NCBI GenBank assembly: GCA_021791615.1 | Contig: JAJYWG010000352.1 | Coordinates: forward strand, 62,330 to 126,329 | Origin: Actinomycetes bacterium | GTDB lineage: Bacteria; Actinomycetota; Acidimicrobiia; Acidimicrobiales; RAAP-2 | Direction of reading: 5' to 3' | DNA length: 64,000 bases | Part shown: piece after piece, positions 39,114-51,260 of the stretch | Layout: every line of letters begins with the position of its first letter | How positions within the stretch are numbered: the first letter of the stretch is position 1 | Program-made: the position numbers and the translations under genes | The notes under the pieces: generated by a model | Seen by the model: the letters and a program-made list of their open reading frames with translations, nothing else | Database searches by the model: none | Told to the model about the DNA's origin: nothing

Positions 39114-40397
39114 GTGCCGGCAACGGTGGTCGTCGGGGCCCAGTGGGGCGACGAGGGCAAGGGAAAGCTGACCGACCTGCTGGCCGCCGGCATGGACGTC
39201 GTGGTGCGCTACCAGGGCGGCCACAATGCCGGGCACACCATCGTCGTCGGCGGGGAGTCCTATGCGCTGCAGCTCTGCCCGAGCGGCGTGCTCTACCCGC
39301 ACATCACGCCGGTCATCGGCAACGGTGTCGTTGTGGACCCGGCGGTGCTGCTTGAAGAGATCGACGGGCTCGGTGCCAGGGGTGTGGACACCTCACGCCT
39401 GGTGGTGAGCGGCAACGCGCACCTCATCATGCCCTACCACCAGGAGCTCGACCGGGTGACCGAACGGTACCTGGGCAAGAACGCGCTCGGGACCACGCGC
39501 CGGGGCATCGGGCCCGCCTACGCCGACAAGGCGGCCCGGGTGGGGCTGCGGGTCCAGGACCTGCTGGATCCCAAGATCTTCCGCCAGAAGCTCGACGTGG
39601 TGCTGAAAGAGAAGAACGCCGTGCTCTCACGGGTCTACAACCGCCTGCCGATGGACGCCGACGAGATCGCGCGCTGCTACCTCGACGAGTATGCGCCCCG
39701 CCTCGCCCCCATGGTGGGGGACACGGTCGGGGTGGTCCACGACGCGCTGGCCGCGGGACGCAACGTCCTGCTGGAGGGCGCCCAGGCCACGTTCTTGGAC
39801 CTCGACCACGGGACGTACCCCTTCGTCACCTCGTCGAACCCGGTGGCTGGCGGGGCCTGCACCGGGTCGGGGCTCGGGCCGCGCGACATCGAGCGGGTGA
39901 TCGGGATCGCCAAGGCCTACGTGACCCGTGTGGGCGCCGGCCCGTTCCCCACCGAAGTGTCCGGAGCACTCGACGACCTCCTGGTCGAGCGCGGGAGGGA
40001 ATTCGGCACCGTGACCGGACGGCGCCGGAGGTGCGGGTGGTTCGACGCCGTGATGGCCCGCCAGGCGGTGAGGCTCAATTCGCTGTCCGAGGTTGCCCTG
40101 ACCAAGCTCGACGTCCTGGACACCTTCGAGACCGTCCGGGTCTGCGTCGCCTACGAAGCCGGCGGCGAGCGCTTCACCCACCCCCCGTACCACCAGTCGG
40201 TGCTCCACCAGGTCACGCCGGTCTACGAGGAGCTGGAAGGCTGGAAGACCGATCTCACCGGGGCTACCTGCCTGGGGGACCTGCCGGCTGCCGCCAGGGA
40301 CTACGTGGGCTTCTTGTCCGAGCAGATCGGCGTGCCGGTCAAGCTCGTGGGCGTGGGACCCGGCCGCCAGCAGTTCGTGTCGTTCGCGGCAGCGTGA
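39114..40397 (+). CDS. purA: Adenylosuccinate synthetase
   Basis: 427 residues, GTG start with GGAGGA ten bases upstream. Signature [17 protein letters not shown] (GTP loop, catalytic Asp), GGHNAGHTI (catalytic His) and [17 protein letters not shown]. It joins aspartate to IMP, the first step to AMP. TACACT near 39069 may be its promoter. It starts a purA-D-B-S-Q run. Confidence 0.97.
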   Translation: MPATVVVGAQWGDEGKGKLTDLLAAGMDVVVRYQGGHNAGHTIVVGGESYALQLCPSGVLYPHITPVIGNGVVVDPAVLLEEIDGLGARGVDTSRLVVSGNAHLIMPYHQELDRVTERYLGKNALGTTRRGIGPAYADKAARVGLRVQDLLDPKIFRQKLDVVLKEKNAVLSRVYNRLPMDADEIARCYLDEYAPRLAPMVGDTVGVVHDALAAGRNVLLEGAQATFLDLDHGTYPFVTSSNPVAGGACTGSGLGPRDIERVIGIAKAYVTRVGAGPFPTEVSGALDDLLVERGREFGTVTGRRRRCGWFDAVMARQAVRLNSLSEVALTKLDVLDTFETVRVCVAYEAGGERFTHPPYHQSVLHQVTPVYEELEGWKTDLTGATCLGDLPAAARDYVGFLSEQIGVPVKLVGVGPGRQQFVSFAAA

Positions 40398-40443
40398 GCA
40401 GCTCGGGGCCCGTGGCCGAGAGCGCCCGAGGCGGGTCGGTCCG

Positions 40444-41727
40444 TTGAGCTCGGTGGTGTGCGTGGTGGGCTCGGGCGGGCGGGAGCACGCACTGGCCCGA
40501 GCGCTGGCCCGGACGGCCGACGTCGTCGTCACCCCGGGGAACCCGGGCATGCCCGCGCGCCGTGCCGATGGCGGCACGATCTCGGTGACCGCAGCGCCAC
40601 CCGAGGAGGTCGAAGCGGACCTGGTGGTGATCGGTCCCGAGGCGCCGCTGGTCGCCGGGTTGGCGGACCGACTCCGGGCCGCCGGTCGCCTGGTGCTTGG
40701 ACCCGGTGCCGACGGTGCGCGCCTCGAGGGGTCCAAAGCCTTCATGAAGGAGGTCTTGGCCGACGCCGGGGTGCCGACGGCCCGCTACGGGGTGTTCGAC
40801 CGGGCCGAAGAGGCCAGGGCCTTCCTGCGATCGCTGCCTGGTCCCTGGGTGGTGAAGACCGACGGCCTGGCCTCGGGGAAGGGCGTGCTCGTGACCGGCT
40901 CGCTGGAGGAAGCCGAAGCCGACGTGTCGGCCAAGCTCTCGGGCGATGCGTTCGGGCCGGCTGGCCGGCGGGTGGTGATCGAAGAAGGGCTCGCCGGGCC
41001 CGAGTGCTCGCTCATGGTGCTCTGCGACGGGCGCCGCGTCGTCCCTCTGGCTCCGGCCCGGGACGCGAAGCGCCTCGGTGACGGCGACGTGGGCCCGAAC
41101 ACCGGCGGAATGGGTGCCTGCTCTCCCCTCGCGGACGTCGGCGAGGAACTGGTGGACGAGATGGTCGGCACGCTGGTCGAACCGGTGGTGGGTGCCCTGC
41201 GCTCCCGGGGCATCGACTACCGGGGGGTCCTCTACGCCGGGCTCATGCTCACCGCGGACGGCCCCAAGGTGCTCGAGTACAACGTGCGCTTCGGCGACCC
41301 CGAGGCCCAGGTCGTGCTGACCCGCCTCGACGAGGACCCGGTGGAGCTCCTGACCTCGGCGGCCGCAGGGAAGCTGTCGGAAGCGCGCGGACGGCCGGCG
41401 TTCACTGCGGACCCGGCGGTCTGCGTGGTACTGGCCGCCGCTGGCTACCCCGCCGACCCCGAAGCCGGTGCGATCGTGCCCGGCCTCGCCCCCGACGGGC
41501 AGCCGGCCGACACGGTCCCTGGCGTGACCGTGTACCACTCGGGCACGGCCCAGGACCGCCCGGGCGGTCCGTTCCGGGTCGCCGGTGGTCGAGTGCTCTC
41601 GGTGACGGCGCTCGGTGCCGACCTGGGCGAGGCGCGGCAGCGGGCGTACCAGGTGGTGGACGCCCTCGCCTGGGAAGGCGCCCAGTACCGCCGCGACATC
41701 GCCGCCACGGGAGGTGACGGCCCGTGA
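40444..41727 (+). CDS. purD: Phosphoribosylamine-glycine ligase (GAR synthetase)
   Basis: 427 residues; TTG 40444 gives MSSVVCVVGSGGREHALA, with GTG 40453 as an alternative start. ATP-grasp enzyme: VVKTDGLASGKGVLV, EECSLMVLCD-like segment PECSLMVLCDG, PLAPARDAKRLGDGDVGPNT and EYNVRFGDPEAQVVL. Second step of de novo purine synthesis. The stop overlaps purB (GTGA). Confidence 0.96.
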   Translation: MSSVVCVVGSGGREHALARALARTADVVVTPGNPGMPARRADGGTISVTAAPPEEVEADLVVIGPEAPLVAGLADRLRAAGRLVLGPGADGARLEGSKAFMKEVLADAGVPTARYGVFDRAEEARAFLRSLPGPWVVKTDGLASGKGVLVTGSLEEAEADVSAKLSGDAFGPAGRRVVIEEGLAGPECSLMVLCDGRRVVPLAPARDAKRLGDGDVGPNTGGMGACSPLADVGEELVDEMVGTLVEPVVGALRSRGIDYRGVLYAGLMLTADGPKVLEYNVRFGDPEAQVVLTRLDEDPVELLTSAAAGKLSEARGRPAFTADPAVCVVLAAAGYPADPEAGAIVPGLAPDGQPADTVPGVTVYHSGTAQDRPGGPFRVAGGRVLSVTALGADLGEARQRAYQVVDALAWEGAQYRRDIAATGGDGP

Positions 41728-43046
41728 TCCCCCGCTACAGCCCGGCCGACATGGCAGCTCTGTTCAGCGACGAAGCGAGGCTGGCACGCTGGCTGGAGGT
41801 GGAGGTGCTGGCGCTCGAAGGGCAAGCGGCGGTCGGCGCGGTCCCCCGCGAGGTGGCCGTTGCCGCGCGCGCCAGAGCCCCCCGGGTGGACGCTGCTCTG
41901 GTCGCAGCAGTTGCCGAGCGCGAGCGGGTGACCGACCACGACGTCGCGGCGTTTGTCGACGTGGTGCAGGAGCGGGTGGGCCCTCCCGAGGGCTCGTGGA
42001 TCCACTTCGGTCTCACCTCGTCCGATGTCGTCGACACCGCCCAGTGCGCCACCCTCGCGGCGGCGTGCGAGCTCCTCATCGAGGCCTCGGGCGAGCTGGT
42101 CGGGGTACTGAGGGAGCGAGCCCGCGAGCTGATCGACGTCCCGGTGACCGGCCGGACCCACGGGATGCACGCAGAGCCCACGACCTTCGGGGCCAAGCTG
42201 GCCCTCTGGGCGCTCCAGTCCGACCGTGACCGCCAGCGCCTCGCGGCTGCGCGCCAGCGGGTCGCCGTCGGCAAGCTGTCGGGTGCGGTCGGCACGTACT
42301 CGAACATCGACCCGGCAGTCGAGGCATACGTCTGCGAGGCGTTGGGCTTGCGACCGGTCCCGGCCACCCAGGTGATCGCCCGGGACCGGCATGCCGAGTA
42401 CCTGTACGCGTGCGCGTCGGTGGGCGCCACCGTCGAGCTGATCGCCACCGAGGTTCGCCACCTGGCCCGCAGCGAGGTCGGTGAAGCCGAAGAGCCGTTC
42501 GCCTCGGGGCAGAAGGGGTCCTCCGCGATGCCGCACAAGCGCAACCCGATCCTCTCCGAGCGCCTGTGCGGGCTGGCGCGAGTGCTCCGCGGCTATGCCG
42601 GGGCCGGCCTCGAGGACGTCGCCTTGTGGCACGAGCGGGACATCTCCCACAGCTCGGTGGAGCGGGTGGTGTTGCCCGACGCCTCGCTGCTCGCGTGCTA
42701 CGTGCTCCGCCAGGCGACGCGGCTGGTCGGTGGCCTGGTGGTCCACGGCGATCGGGCGCTCGACACCCTGGTCAATGGGAGTCGTGGCCTGGTGTTCAGC
42801 CAGTCGGTCCTGCTCGCGATGGTGGCAGCGGGCATGGGGCGCGACGAGGCGTACCGGATCGTCCAACGCGACGCGCGCCGCGCTGTCGAGGAGCAGGTGC
42901 ACCTGCGAGCCGTCCTGGAGGCGGACCCCGACGTGCCGCTCGACGCCGAGGCGCTCGACCGGGCGTTCGACCTCGACCGGGTGCTCGTCCACCGCCGCCG
43001 CGCGCTCGACGCGCTCGGCGGCATCGACGACGGGACGGCTCGTTGA
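41724..43046 (+). CDS. purB: Adenylosuccinate lyase
   Basis: 440 residues from GTG 41724. Fumarase/aspartase superfamily signature GSSAMPHKRNPILSER; catalytic His in TGRTHGMHAEPTTFG; HFGLTSSDVVDTAQ. It cleaves SAICAR and adenylosuccinate, releasing fumarate. Translationally coupled to purD. The C-terminal domain has repeated D-rich segments as usual. Confidence 0.96.
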   Translation: MIPRYSPADMAALFSDEARLARWLEVEVLALEGQAAVGAVPREVAVAARARAPRVDAALVAAVAERERVTDHDVAAFVDVVQERVGPPEGSWIHFGLTSSDVVDTAQCATLAAACELLIEASGELVGVLRERARELIDVPVTGRTHGMHAEPTTFGAKLALWALQSDRDRQRLAAARQRVAVGKLSGAVGTYSNIDPAVEAYVCEALGLRPVPATQVIARDRHAEYLYACASVGATVELIATEVRHLARSEVGEAEEPFASGQKGSSAMPHKRNPILSERLCGLARVLRGYAGAGLEDVALWHERDISHSSVERVVLPDASLLACYVLRQATRLVGGLVVHGDRALDTLVNGSRGLVFSQSVLLAMVAAGMGRDEAYRIVQRDARRAVEEQVHLRAVLEADPDVPLDAEALDRAFDLDRVLVHRRRALDALGGIDDGTAR

Positions 43047-43098
43047 ACGCGATGGCGCCCGCTGCCGGCCGGAGCACCTGCTGCTACGGTTCCCGGCG

Positions 43099-43365
43099 AT
43101 GAGGTTCACCGCTCGGGTCGAGGTACGGCTCCGGCCCGGGATCGCCGACCCCGAAGGGGCGACGATCGAGCGCGCGCTGCCGGCGCTGGGCTTCACCGAG
43201 GTGAGCGGCGTACGGGCCGGGCGGATGTTCCGCTTCAGCCTGGAGGCGGCCGACGAGGCGGCGGCTGTCGCCCGGGCGGGCGACCTGGCACACCGCCTGC
43301 TGGCCAACCCGGTCATCGAGGAGAGCTCGGTGGAGATCGTGCCGTCCGGCGACGGGGGACAGTGA
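43099..43365 (+). CDS. purS: FGAM synthase small subunit PurS
   Basis: 88 residues from ATG 43099. MRFTARVEVRLRPGIADPEG, then LPALGFTEVSGVRAGRMF, the standard PurS fold. TACGGT (43085-43090) ends eight bases upstream, so it may have its own leaderless promoter in the 52-bp gap after purB. PurS bridges PurL and PurQ in the multi-subunit enzyme. Overlaps purQ (GTGA). Confidence 0.94.
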   Translation: MRFTARVEVRLRPGIADPEGATIERALPALGFTEVSGVRAGRMFRFSLEAADEAAAVARAGDLAHRLLANPVIEESSVEIVPSGDGGQ

Positions 43366-44030
43366 CCGCTCGGGTCGGCGTGGTGGTGTTTCCCGGCACC
43401 AACTGCGAGCACGACGTGTGCCGCGCAGTGGAGGCGGTCGGCGGCCAGGCCGAGCTCAAATGGCACCAGGACCGCGGGCTGGGCGACCTCGATGCCGTGG
43501 TCCTGCCCGGCGGATTTGCCCACGGGGACTACCTCCGGCCCGGCGCGTTGGCGCGGTTCTCGCCGGTGATGGCCGCCGTGGAGCGCTTCGCCTCGGCCGG
43601 CGGGCCGGTCGTCGGCATCTGCAACGGCTTCCAGGTGCTCACCGAAGCCGGCCTCCTCCCGGGGGCGCTCCAGAAGAACCGCCGGCTCCGCTTCGTGTGC
43701 GCCACGGTCGGGGTCCGGGTGGCCTCGTCGTCGTCGGTGCTCACCGCCGGCGTCGCGGCGGGGACCGGTCTGCAGATACCGGTCAACCACTTCCTGGGCA
43801 GCTACACGTGCGACCAGGCGACGTTGGAGGAGCTCCGTGCCAACGACCGGATCGTGCTGCGCTACGAGGAGAACCCGAACGGCTCGGTCGACGACATCGC
43901 CGGCATCGCGAACGCCGGGGGGAACGTCGTCGGCCTCATGCCGCACCCCGAGAGGGCTGTCGACCTGGACACCGGCACCGGCGACGGCGCCGTCCTGCTG
44001 GCCGCCCTGGTCAGCCGCGGGTTCGGGTGA
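43362..44030 (+). CDS. purQ: FGAM synthase glutaminase subunit PurQ
   Basis: 222 residues. Class I glutamine amidotransferase: VVVFPGTNCEHDV, nucleophile Cys in VVGICNGFQVLTEAG, and His/Glu in LMPHPERAVD. It supplies ammonia to PurL. Coupled to purS; its last 20 bases overlap a convergent unknown gene. Confidence 0.96.
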   Translation: MTARVGVVVFPGTNCEHDVCRAVEAVGGQAELKWHQDRGLGDLDAVVLPGGFAHGDYLRPGALARFSPVMAAVERFASAGGPVVGICNGFQVLTEAGLLPGALQKNRRLRFVCATVGVRVASSSSVLTAGVAAGTGLQIPVNHFLGSYTCDQATLEELRANDRIVLRYEENPNGSVDDIAGIANAGGNVVGLMPHPERAVDLDTGTGDGAVLLAALVSRGFG

Positions 44031-44436
44031 TGCGGGCTTTCTCCAGGGTCGCCGCGCTGACGCCCGCGGCCCGCCACGTCCCGTAGCTGATGCCCTTGCG
44101 CTCGCCGTAGGCCTTGGCCACTTTCACGAACTTCTTCTCCAGATCGGAGACGTCCTTCACGTCCGAGCGTCTCGACAGCTCGGCCTGGAGGTTCTTGCGC
44201 TCCTGGAGCAGGTGGAGGTGGGACAGCGGGTCGGCTGCGGCGAGCTCGCTCTCGATGGCGGCCAGCCGCTTCTCGATCGAGGCCGGGGTGCGCTGGCGGC
44301 CGCGCCGACGCTTGGTGGCGGCCAGGGCTTCCAAATACTGGCGTACCGCCCGACCCTCTTCTCGCCCTTTGGCCAAGGCTTCCTTGTGGGCCTTGGTCAT
44401 CGGACGCTGGGCTGCTTTTGCTCTCTGGTTCGGCAT
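44011..44436 (-). CDS. Conserved-looking basic coiled-coil protein of unknown function
   Basis: 141 residues, strongly charged. N-terminus rich in Lys/Arg/Ala, a predicted coiled-coil in the middle (ASIEKRLAAIESELAAADPL and HLLQERKNLQAELSRRSD), and a compact C-terminus VAKAYGERKGISYGTWRAAG, which looks like a folded DNA- or RNA-binding tip. The function is not recognised; nucleoid or ribosome association is conjecture. It lies convergent with purQ (20-bp overlap) and divergent from purL, inside the purine cluster. Confidence 0.6.
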   Translation of the reverse strand: MPNQRAKAAQRPMTKAHKEALAKGREEGRAVRQYLEALAATKRRRGRQRTPASIEKRLAAIESELAAADPLSHLHLLQERKNLQAELSRRSDVKDVSDLEKKFVKVAKAYGERKGISYGTWRAAGVSAATLEKARITRTRG

Positions 44437-44592
44437 GACATGATTCTTTCGCGACGATCGATCAAATTCAAATCGAAGGTGCGCGATACCTCTCGTTGAG
44501 TGTCGTGTTTTTCGTCACAAGCCTGCCAAAACATGTTTTTGCATTGAAAATGCCGATGCAAGGTCGCTGCCACCGCCGCTACGGTGTGGCAC
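44437..44592. promoter_or_regulatory. AT-rich divergent promoter region before purL
   Basis: Markedly lower GC than its surroundings. Contains GCATT-GAA-AATGC (44541-44553) and a wider TTGCAT/ATGCAA pair (44539-44561) upstream of TACGGT (44580-44585). The latter ends seven bases before GTG 44593. It may be a regulated purL promoter; no known purine riboswitch is recognised. Confidence 0.4.
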
Positions 44593-46968
<2,376 letters not shown>

Positions 46969-47020
46969 TCGGCGCGGGCTCTTTGAGTCCGGGGGTGCGC
47001 CAGGCAGGACTGCACGCGGC

Positions 47021-47902
47021 TCAGCCGGCGGGGGTGGTCGTCGACGAGGCCGCGTCCGACGACGACGGCCGCCGTTCCAAGAGTTGCCGGAGCACGTCGT
47101 CGGGGACGTCGAGGTCTCCGCGGCCGGTCCCGACGGACAAGCCGACCTTGACCGTGCCGTGGAAGTCCGACCCGCCGGTGGAGACCAGGTCATGGCGGCG
47201 CGCAAGCTCGGCGAGCTGCGAGCGCTGGTCGGGTGAGTAGTTGCCGTAGATCGCCTCGATACCCGAAAGGCCGGCGCCCGCCAGCTCCCCCACGGCCCGG
47301 TCCAGGTCGTCCCACGCGAGGTCGAGGGACAGCGGATGAGCGAGCACGGCCACCCCGCCGGATGCCGAAGCGAGCGACGTGACCGTGGCCGGGGAGACCC
47401 GAGCCTTTGGTACGTAGGCCGGCCGGCCCTCTCCGAGCCATCTGTCGAACGCATCGGGGATGGAGTCGGCCGCTCCGACACGCACCAGGAGGGCAGCCAC
47501 GTGAGGTCGCCCGACGGACTCCTCGCCGGCAGCCTCGGCCACCATCTGCTCGTAGGTCACGGGGAGACCCAGTTCCGAGAGCCTCCGGGCCAGGTGTCGG
47601 TTGCGGGCCACGCGATCGTGTCGCAGGTGGACCAGCTCGTCTTGGAACGGCCCGTCACCAGGTTCCACGAAGTACACCAGCACGTGGGCGCTGGTCCCCA
47701 TGAACGAGCAGGAGACCTCGCACCCGGCAACCAGCTCGACACGGAGCTCGGCGGCACGGCGCCTGGCCGTTTCGATCCCCGCCAGCGTGTCGTGATCGGT
47801 GAGGGCCACAGCCGAGCACCCGGCGGCTGCGGCCAGCTCGGGGATCCGCTCGGGGGGATCGGTTCCATCCGAGCAGGTGGAGTGGGTGTGCAGGTCGATC
47901 AC
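47021..47902 (-). CDS. PHP-domain phosphoesterase
   Basis: 293 residues, GTG start; TAAGGT ends nine bases upstream (leaderless type). Metal-binding motifs: MIDLHTHSTCSDGTD, VALTDHDTLAGIE, GCEVSC, VLAHPLSLDL and STGGSDFHG. This is the subfamily with 5'-3' exo-RNase or 3',5'-nucleotide phosphatase activity (YciV/RNase AM-like). It lies divergent from purF, within the purine block, so a nucleotide-related substrate is plausible. Confidence 0.88.
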   Translation of the reverse strand: MIDLHTHSTCSDGTDPPERIPELAAAAGCSAVALTDHDTLAGIETARRRAAELRVELVAGCEVSCSFMGTSAHVLVYFVEPGDGPFQDELVHLRHDRVARNRHLARRLSELGLPVTYEQMVAEAAGEESVGRPHVAALLVRVGAADSIPDAFDRWLGEGRPAYVPKARVSPATVTSLASASGGVAVLAHPLSLDLAWDDLDRAVGELAGAGLSGIEAIYGNYSPDQRSQLAELARRHDLVSTGGSDFHGTVKVGLSVGTGRGDLDVPDDVLRQLLERRPSSSDAASSTTTPAG

Positions 47903-48062
47903 GCTGGCCGCACCTTACCGGCGGTCGTGGGCGTGCCGAGCCTCCCGCGAGTGTGGGAGACTGGATCGGCAATCAGGCGCCCGTGGACCGGTCCGTGACC
48001 GACGGGCGCCGCGCCAGTCGGCGGGTCACGGGCACGAGGGCAGCGGGGCAGAGAACCGAACG

Positions 48063-49553
48063 GTGAAGGAAGCCTGCGGGGTTTTCGGGGTGTACGCGCC
48101 CGGGCGAGCTGTGGCTCACCTCACGTTCGACGGGCTCTACGCACTCCAGCACCGAGGCCAGGAGTCGGCCGGCATGGCCGTGAGCGACGGCGAGACCATC
48201 ACGGTGGTGAAGGACATGGGCCTGGTCGCCACCGTGTTCGACGAACGCACGCTCTCGGGACTGCCGGGCCACCTGGCGATCGGTCACACCCGGTACTCGA
48301 CGCACGGTTCGTCGGACTGGATGGCCGCCCAGCCGGTGTACCGGCCGGTGGGGCGTGCCGGCTTCGCCCTCGGTCACAACGGGAACCTCACCAACACCGA
48401 GGAGCTGGCTGATCGTGCCGGGATGCTGCCGGGGGTGGCGGGTACCGACAGCGATGTGGTCGCCGAGCTGCTGGCCCAGGCGTACAGCGAGACCGCAGCA
48501 GTGACCGATCGGGCGCCCGACGGGGTGACCACCGCGCTTCGACGGGTCCTGCCCGTGGTGCAAGGCGCGTTCTCCTTCGTGCTGCTGGACGCCGCCCGGC
48601 TGTACGGCGTTCGGGATCCTCAAGGGTTCCGGCCGCTCTGCCTGGGCCGGCTGGGTCCAGCCGATCGTCCCGAGGGCTGGGTCCTCGCCTCGGAGTCGCC
48701 GGCACTGGACGTGATCGGCGCCGCTTTTGTGCGCGAGCTCGAGCCAGGTGAGCTGGTGGTGATCGACGACCACGGTGTTCGCTCGGAGATCCTGTTCCCT
48801 GCTGACCGGATCGAGCCCCACCTCTGCATCTTCGAGTTCGTCTACTTCGCGCGCCCCGACACCAATCTCTACGGGCGCGAGGTGCACGACACCCGGCGCC
48901 GGATGGGTGAGCTGCTCGCCGACCAGGCTCCGGTGGCGGCCGACATGGTCATGGGGGTCCCCGACTCGGGGGTACCGGCAGCCGAGGGTTTCGCTCGGCG
49001 CAGCGGCATCCCCTATGGCCAGGGATTGGTCAAGAACCGCTACATCGCCCGCACGTTCATCGATCCCGATCAGCAGGCGAGGATGAACGCCGTCCGCCGC
49101 AAGCTCAACCCGTTGCGAGACAACATCGCCGGCAAGCGGCTCGTCGTGGTGGACGACTCCATCGTCCGCAGCACGACGGCCCGAGCAGTGGTGGCGATGC
49201 TCCGAGAGGCGGGCGCAACCGAAGTGCACTTACGGATCTCGTCACCTCCGTTCAAATGGCCGTGCTTCTACGGCATCGACACTCCCGACCGGGGGGAGCT
49301 TGTCGCCGCTTCGTCCTCCATCGAGGAGATGGAGCATCTGCTGGGTGTGGACTCACTGGCCTACATCAGCCTGGACAACCTGAAGGCGGCGATCGACGCG
49401 CCCGGGGCCGGCTTCTGCGACGCGTGTTTGACTGGGAACTACCCGGTGGCCGTGCCGGTGACGCTGGCCAGCCATCCCCAGTCTGTCGCCGACGTGTCGG
49501 CACCTCCCGACGACAGCATCCCTGTCTACCAAGGCGTGCTCCCCGGGGTCTGA
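48063..49553 (+). CDS. purF: Amidophosphoribosyltransferase
   Basis: 496 residues from GTG 48063. The N-terminal nucleophile Cys5 follows a 4-residue propeptide (VKEA-CGVFGVY). Glutaminase domain: LYALQHRGQESAGMA, GHTRYSTHG. PRPP site VVVDDSIVRSTTA. Four Cys matching the B. subtilis-type 4Fe-4S ligands: HLCIFEF, WPCFYG and FCDACLTG. First committed step of purine synthesis. It precedes purM by seven bases. Confidence 0.96.
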   Translation: MKEACGVFGVYAPGRAVAHLTFDGLYALQHRGQESAGMAVSDGETITVVKDMGLVATVFDERTLSGLPGHLAIGHTRYSTHGSSDWMAAQPVYRPVGRAGFALGHNGNLTNTEELADRAGMLPGVAGTDSDVVAELLAQAYSETAAVTDRAPDGVTTALRRVLPVVQGAFSFVLLDAARLYGVRDPQGFRPLCLGRLGPADRPEGWVLASESPALDVIGAAFVRELEPGELVVIDDHGVRSEILFPADRIEPHLCIFEFVYFARPDTNLYGREVHDTRRRMGELLADQAPVAADMVMGVPDSGVPAAEGFARRSGIPYGQGLVKNRYIARTFIDPDQQARMNAVRRKLNPLRDNIAGKRLVVVDDSIVRSTTARAVVAMLREAGATEVHLRISSPPFKWPCFYGIDTPDRGELVAASSSIEEMEHLLGVDSLAYISLDNLKAAIDAPGAGFCDACLTGNYPVAVPVTLASHPQSVADVSAPPDDSIPVYQGVLPGV

Positions 49554-49560
49554 CGCGCCA

Positions 49561-50628
49561 GTGGACGGATCGACCACCGTGCCCCCCGGCGGGCCAGCCA
49601 CCTACGCCGCTGCCGGCGTGGACATTGCCGCGGGCGATGATGCCGTCGAGCGTATCCGCCACATCGTGGCTACGACCGATCGCCCGGAGGTGCTCGGCGG
49701 GATCGGAGGCTTCGGTGGCCTGTTCTCCCTCGACACCGCGCGCTACCAGCGGCCGATCCTCGTGTCGGCGACTGACGGCGTGGGCACCAAGCTGATGGTC
49801 GCACAGGCAACCGGACACCTGGGCACCGTCGGGATCGACCTGGTGGCCATGTGCGTCGACGACGTCGTGTGCTCGGGGGCCGAGCCCCTGTTCTTCTTGG
49901 ACTACGTCGCCGTCGGTGCGCTCGTGCCCGAGCGCCTCGAACAGGTGGTCGCCGGCGTGGCCCAAGGGTGCCGGATGGCTGGTTGCGCCCTACTCGGCGG
50001 GGAGACCGCCGAGCACCCGGGGGCGATGGCACCAGACGACCTGGACCTTGCCGGGTTCGCCGTCGGGGTGGTGGAGCACGACCGGCGCCTCGGTCCGCAG
50101 CTCGTCCGTCCGGGTGACCTGCTGGTGGGGCTCCCGTCCCCAGGGCTGCGCTCCAACGGGTACTCCCTCGCTCGCCACGTGCTCTTGGAGCGGGCGGGGC
50201 TCGATCTCACAGGCCCCGCATGGGACGGAGCGGGGCACTCCCTGGCCGACGAACTGCTTGAACCATCGGTGGTCTACGCGCCGGCGGTGCTCGGCGCCAT
50301 CGAGGCAGGCGTCGTCGGGGTGCATGCCTGTGCCCACATCACCGGAGGGGGCGTGCCGGGCAACGTCGTCAGGGTGCTGCCACCGGACTGCGACGCCGAC
50401 CTGGACTGCCGAATGTGGACCCGGCCTCGGATCATGGACGAGATCGCCCGCCTTGGCGGCGTGACCGACGACGAGATGGCCCGGGTGTTCAATCTGGGCC
50501 TCGGGATGGTCATGGTCGTCGCCCCGGACGCCGTCGACTCGGTGCTCGAGGCATTGACCCTGGCGGGCCACCGGGCAGCGGTCGTTGGCCAGGTGACCTC
50601 CGGCACCAGACGAGTGAAGTTGGGATGA
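49561..50628 (+). CDS. purM: Phosphoribosylformylglycinamidine cyclo-ligase (AIR synthetase)
   Basis: 355 residues, GTG start. Typical motifs: TYAAAGVDIAAGDDAVERI, SATDGVGTKLMVA, AMCVDDVVCSGAEPLFFLDY, LLGGETAEHPGAM and HITGGGVPGN. Converts FGAM to AIR with ATP. Its stop overlaps pyrE (ATGA), linking purine and pyrimidine genes. Confidence 0.96.
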   Translation: MDGSTTVPPGGPATYAAAGVDIAAGDDAVERIRHIVATTDRPEVLGGIGGFGGLFSLDTARYQRPILVSATDGVGTKLMVAQATGHLGTVGIDLVAMCVDDVVCSGAEPLFFLDYVAVGALVPERLEQVVAGVAQGCRMAGCALLGGETAEHPGAMAPDDLDLAGFAVGVVEHDRRLGPQLVRPGDLLVGLPSPGLRSNGYSLARHVLLERAGLDLTGPAWDGAGHSLADELLEPSVVYAPAVLGAIEAGVVGVHACAHITGGGVPGNVVRVLPPDCDADLDCRMWTRPRIMDEIARLGGVTDDEMARVFNLGLGMVMVVAPDAVDSVLEALTLAGHRAAVVGQVTSGTRRVKLG

Positions 50629-51260
50629 GCAGAACCGGAGACGTCGCCGGAGGCGACACGGCGGGTACCCGATCCAAGGCTCGTTGGGAGGATGGGCGTG
50701 TGCTGCCGCCGACTGAGTTTGCTGCACTGCGCGACCACTTGCTCGCCCACTCGGTGCGCCGAGGCCACTTCGTGTTGAAATCCGGCCGGCCCAGCACGTG
50801 GTTCATCGACTCCAAACAGACGGTGTGCCGTCCAGAAGCGATGCTGTTGGTAGCCGACGGCGTGCTCTCGGTGATGCCCGAGGATGCGACGGCGATCGGC
50901 GGGCTGACGATGGGCGCCGACCCGGTGGCCTTCATGACGGCCGGCGTGGCCGCGACGAGGGGGCGGCCCCTGAAGGCCTTCAGCGTTCGCAAAGAGGCCA
51001 AGGATCACGGCGCTGGCGGGAGGATCGCCGGCGCGCTGGACCCAGGGGACAGGGTGGTCGTGACCGAGGACACCGTGACCCGGGGCACCTCTCTCTTGGA
51101 GGCGGCCCATGCGGTCCAAGACGCGGGTGCCGACCCCGTGCTGCTGGTCGCCGTCGTGGACCGGGGCGGGACGGTCGCCGCGATGGCTGCCGCCGAAGGC
51201 ATCGCCTTCCGGGCGCTGCTCACCGCACCCGACCTGGGGTTCCCCTACGAAGGGGGATGA
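50625..51260 (+). CDS. pyrE: Orotate phosphoribosyltransferase
   Basis: 211 residues from ATG 50625, coupled to purM by ATGA. FVLKSGRPSTWFIDSKQTVC, AFSVRKEAKDHGAGG (catalytic Lys) and PRPP motif VVVTEDTVTRGTSLLEA; the usual DDVxTTG is TEDTVTRGTS here, as in a divergent PyrE subgroup. It makes OMP from orotate and PRPP. The 3' end overlaps the convergent serine hydrolase by 16 bp. A 25-residue N-terminal extension is not typical. Confidence 0.88.
   Translation: MSRTGDVAGGDTAGTRSKARWEDGRVLPPTEFAALRDHLLAHSVRRGHFVLKSGRPSTWFIDSKQTVCRPEAMLLVADGVLSVMPEDATAIGGLTMGADPVAFMTAGVAATRGRPLKAFSVRKEAKDHGAGGRIAGALDPGDRVVVTEDTVTRGTSLLEAAHAVQDAGADPVLLVAVVDRGGTVAAMAAAEGIAFRALLTAPDLGFPYEGG

Noticed and set aside
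44437..44592. Purine riboswitch before purL
   Set aside because: No three-way-junction core recognisable, and the likely transcription start leaves almost no 5' leader.
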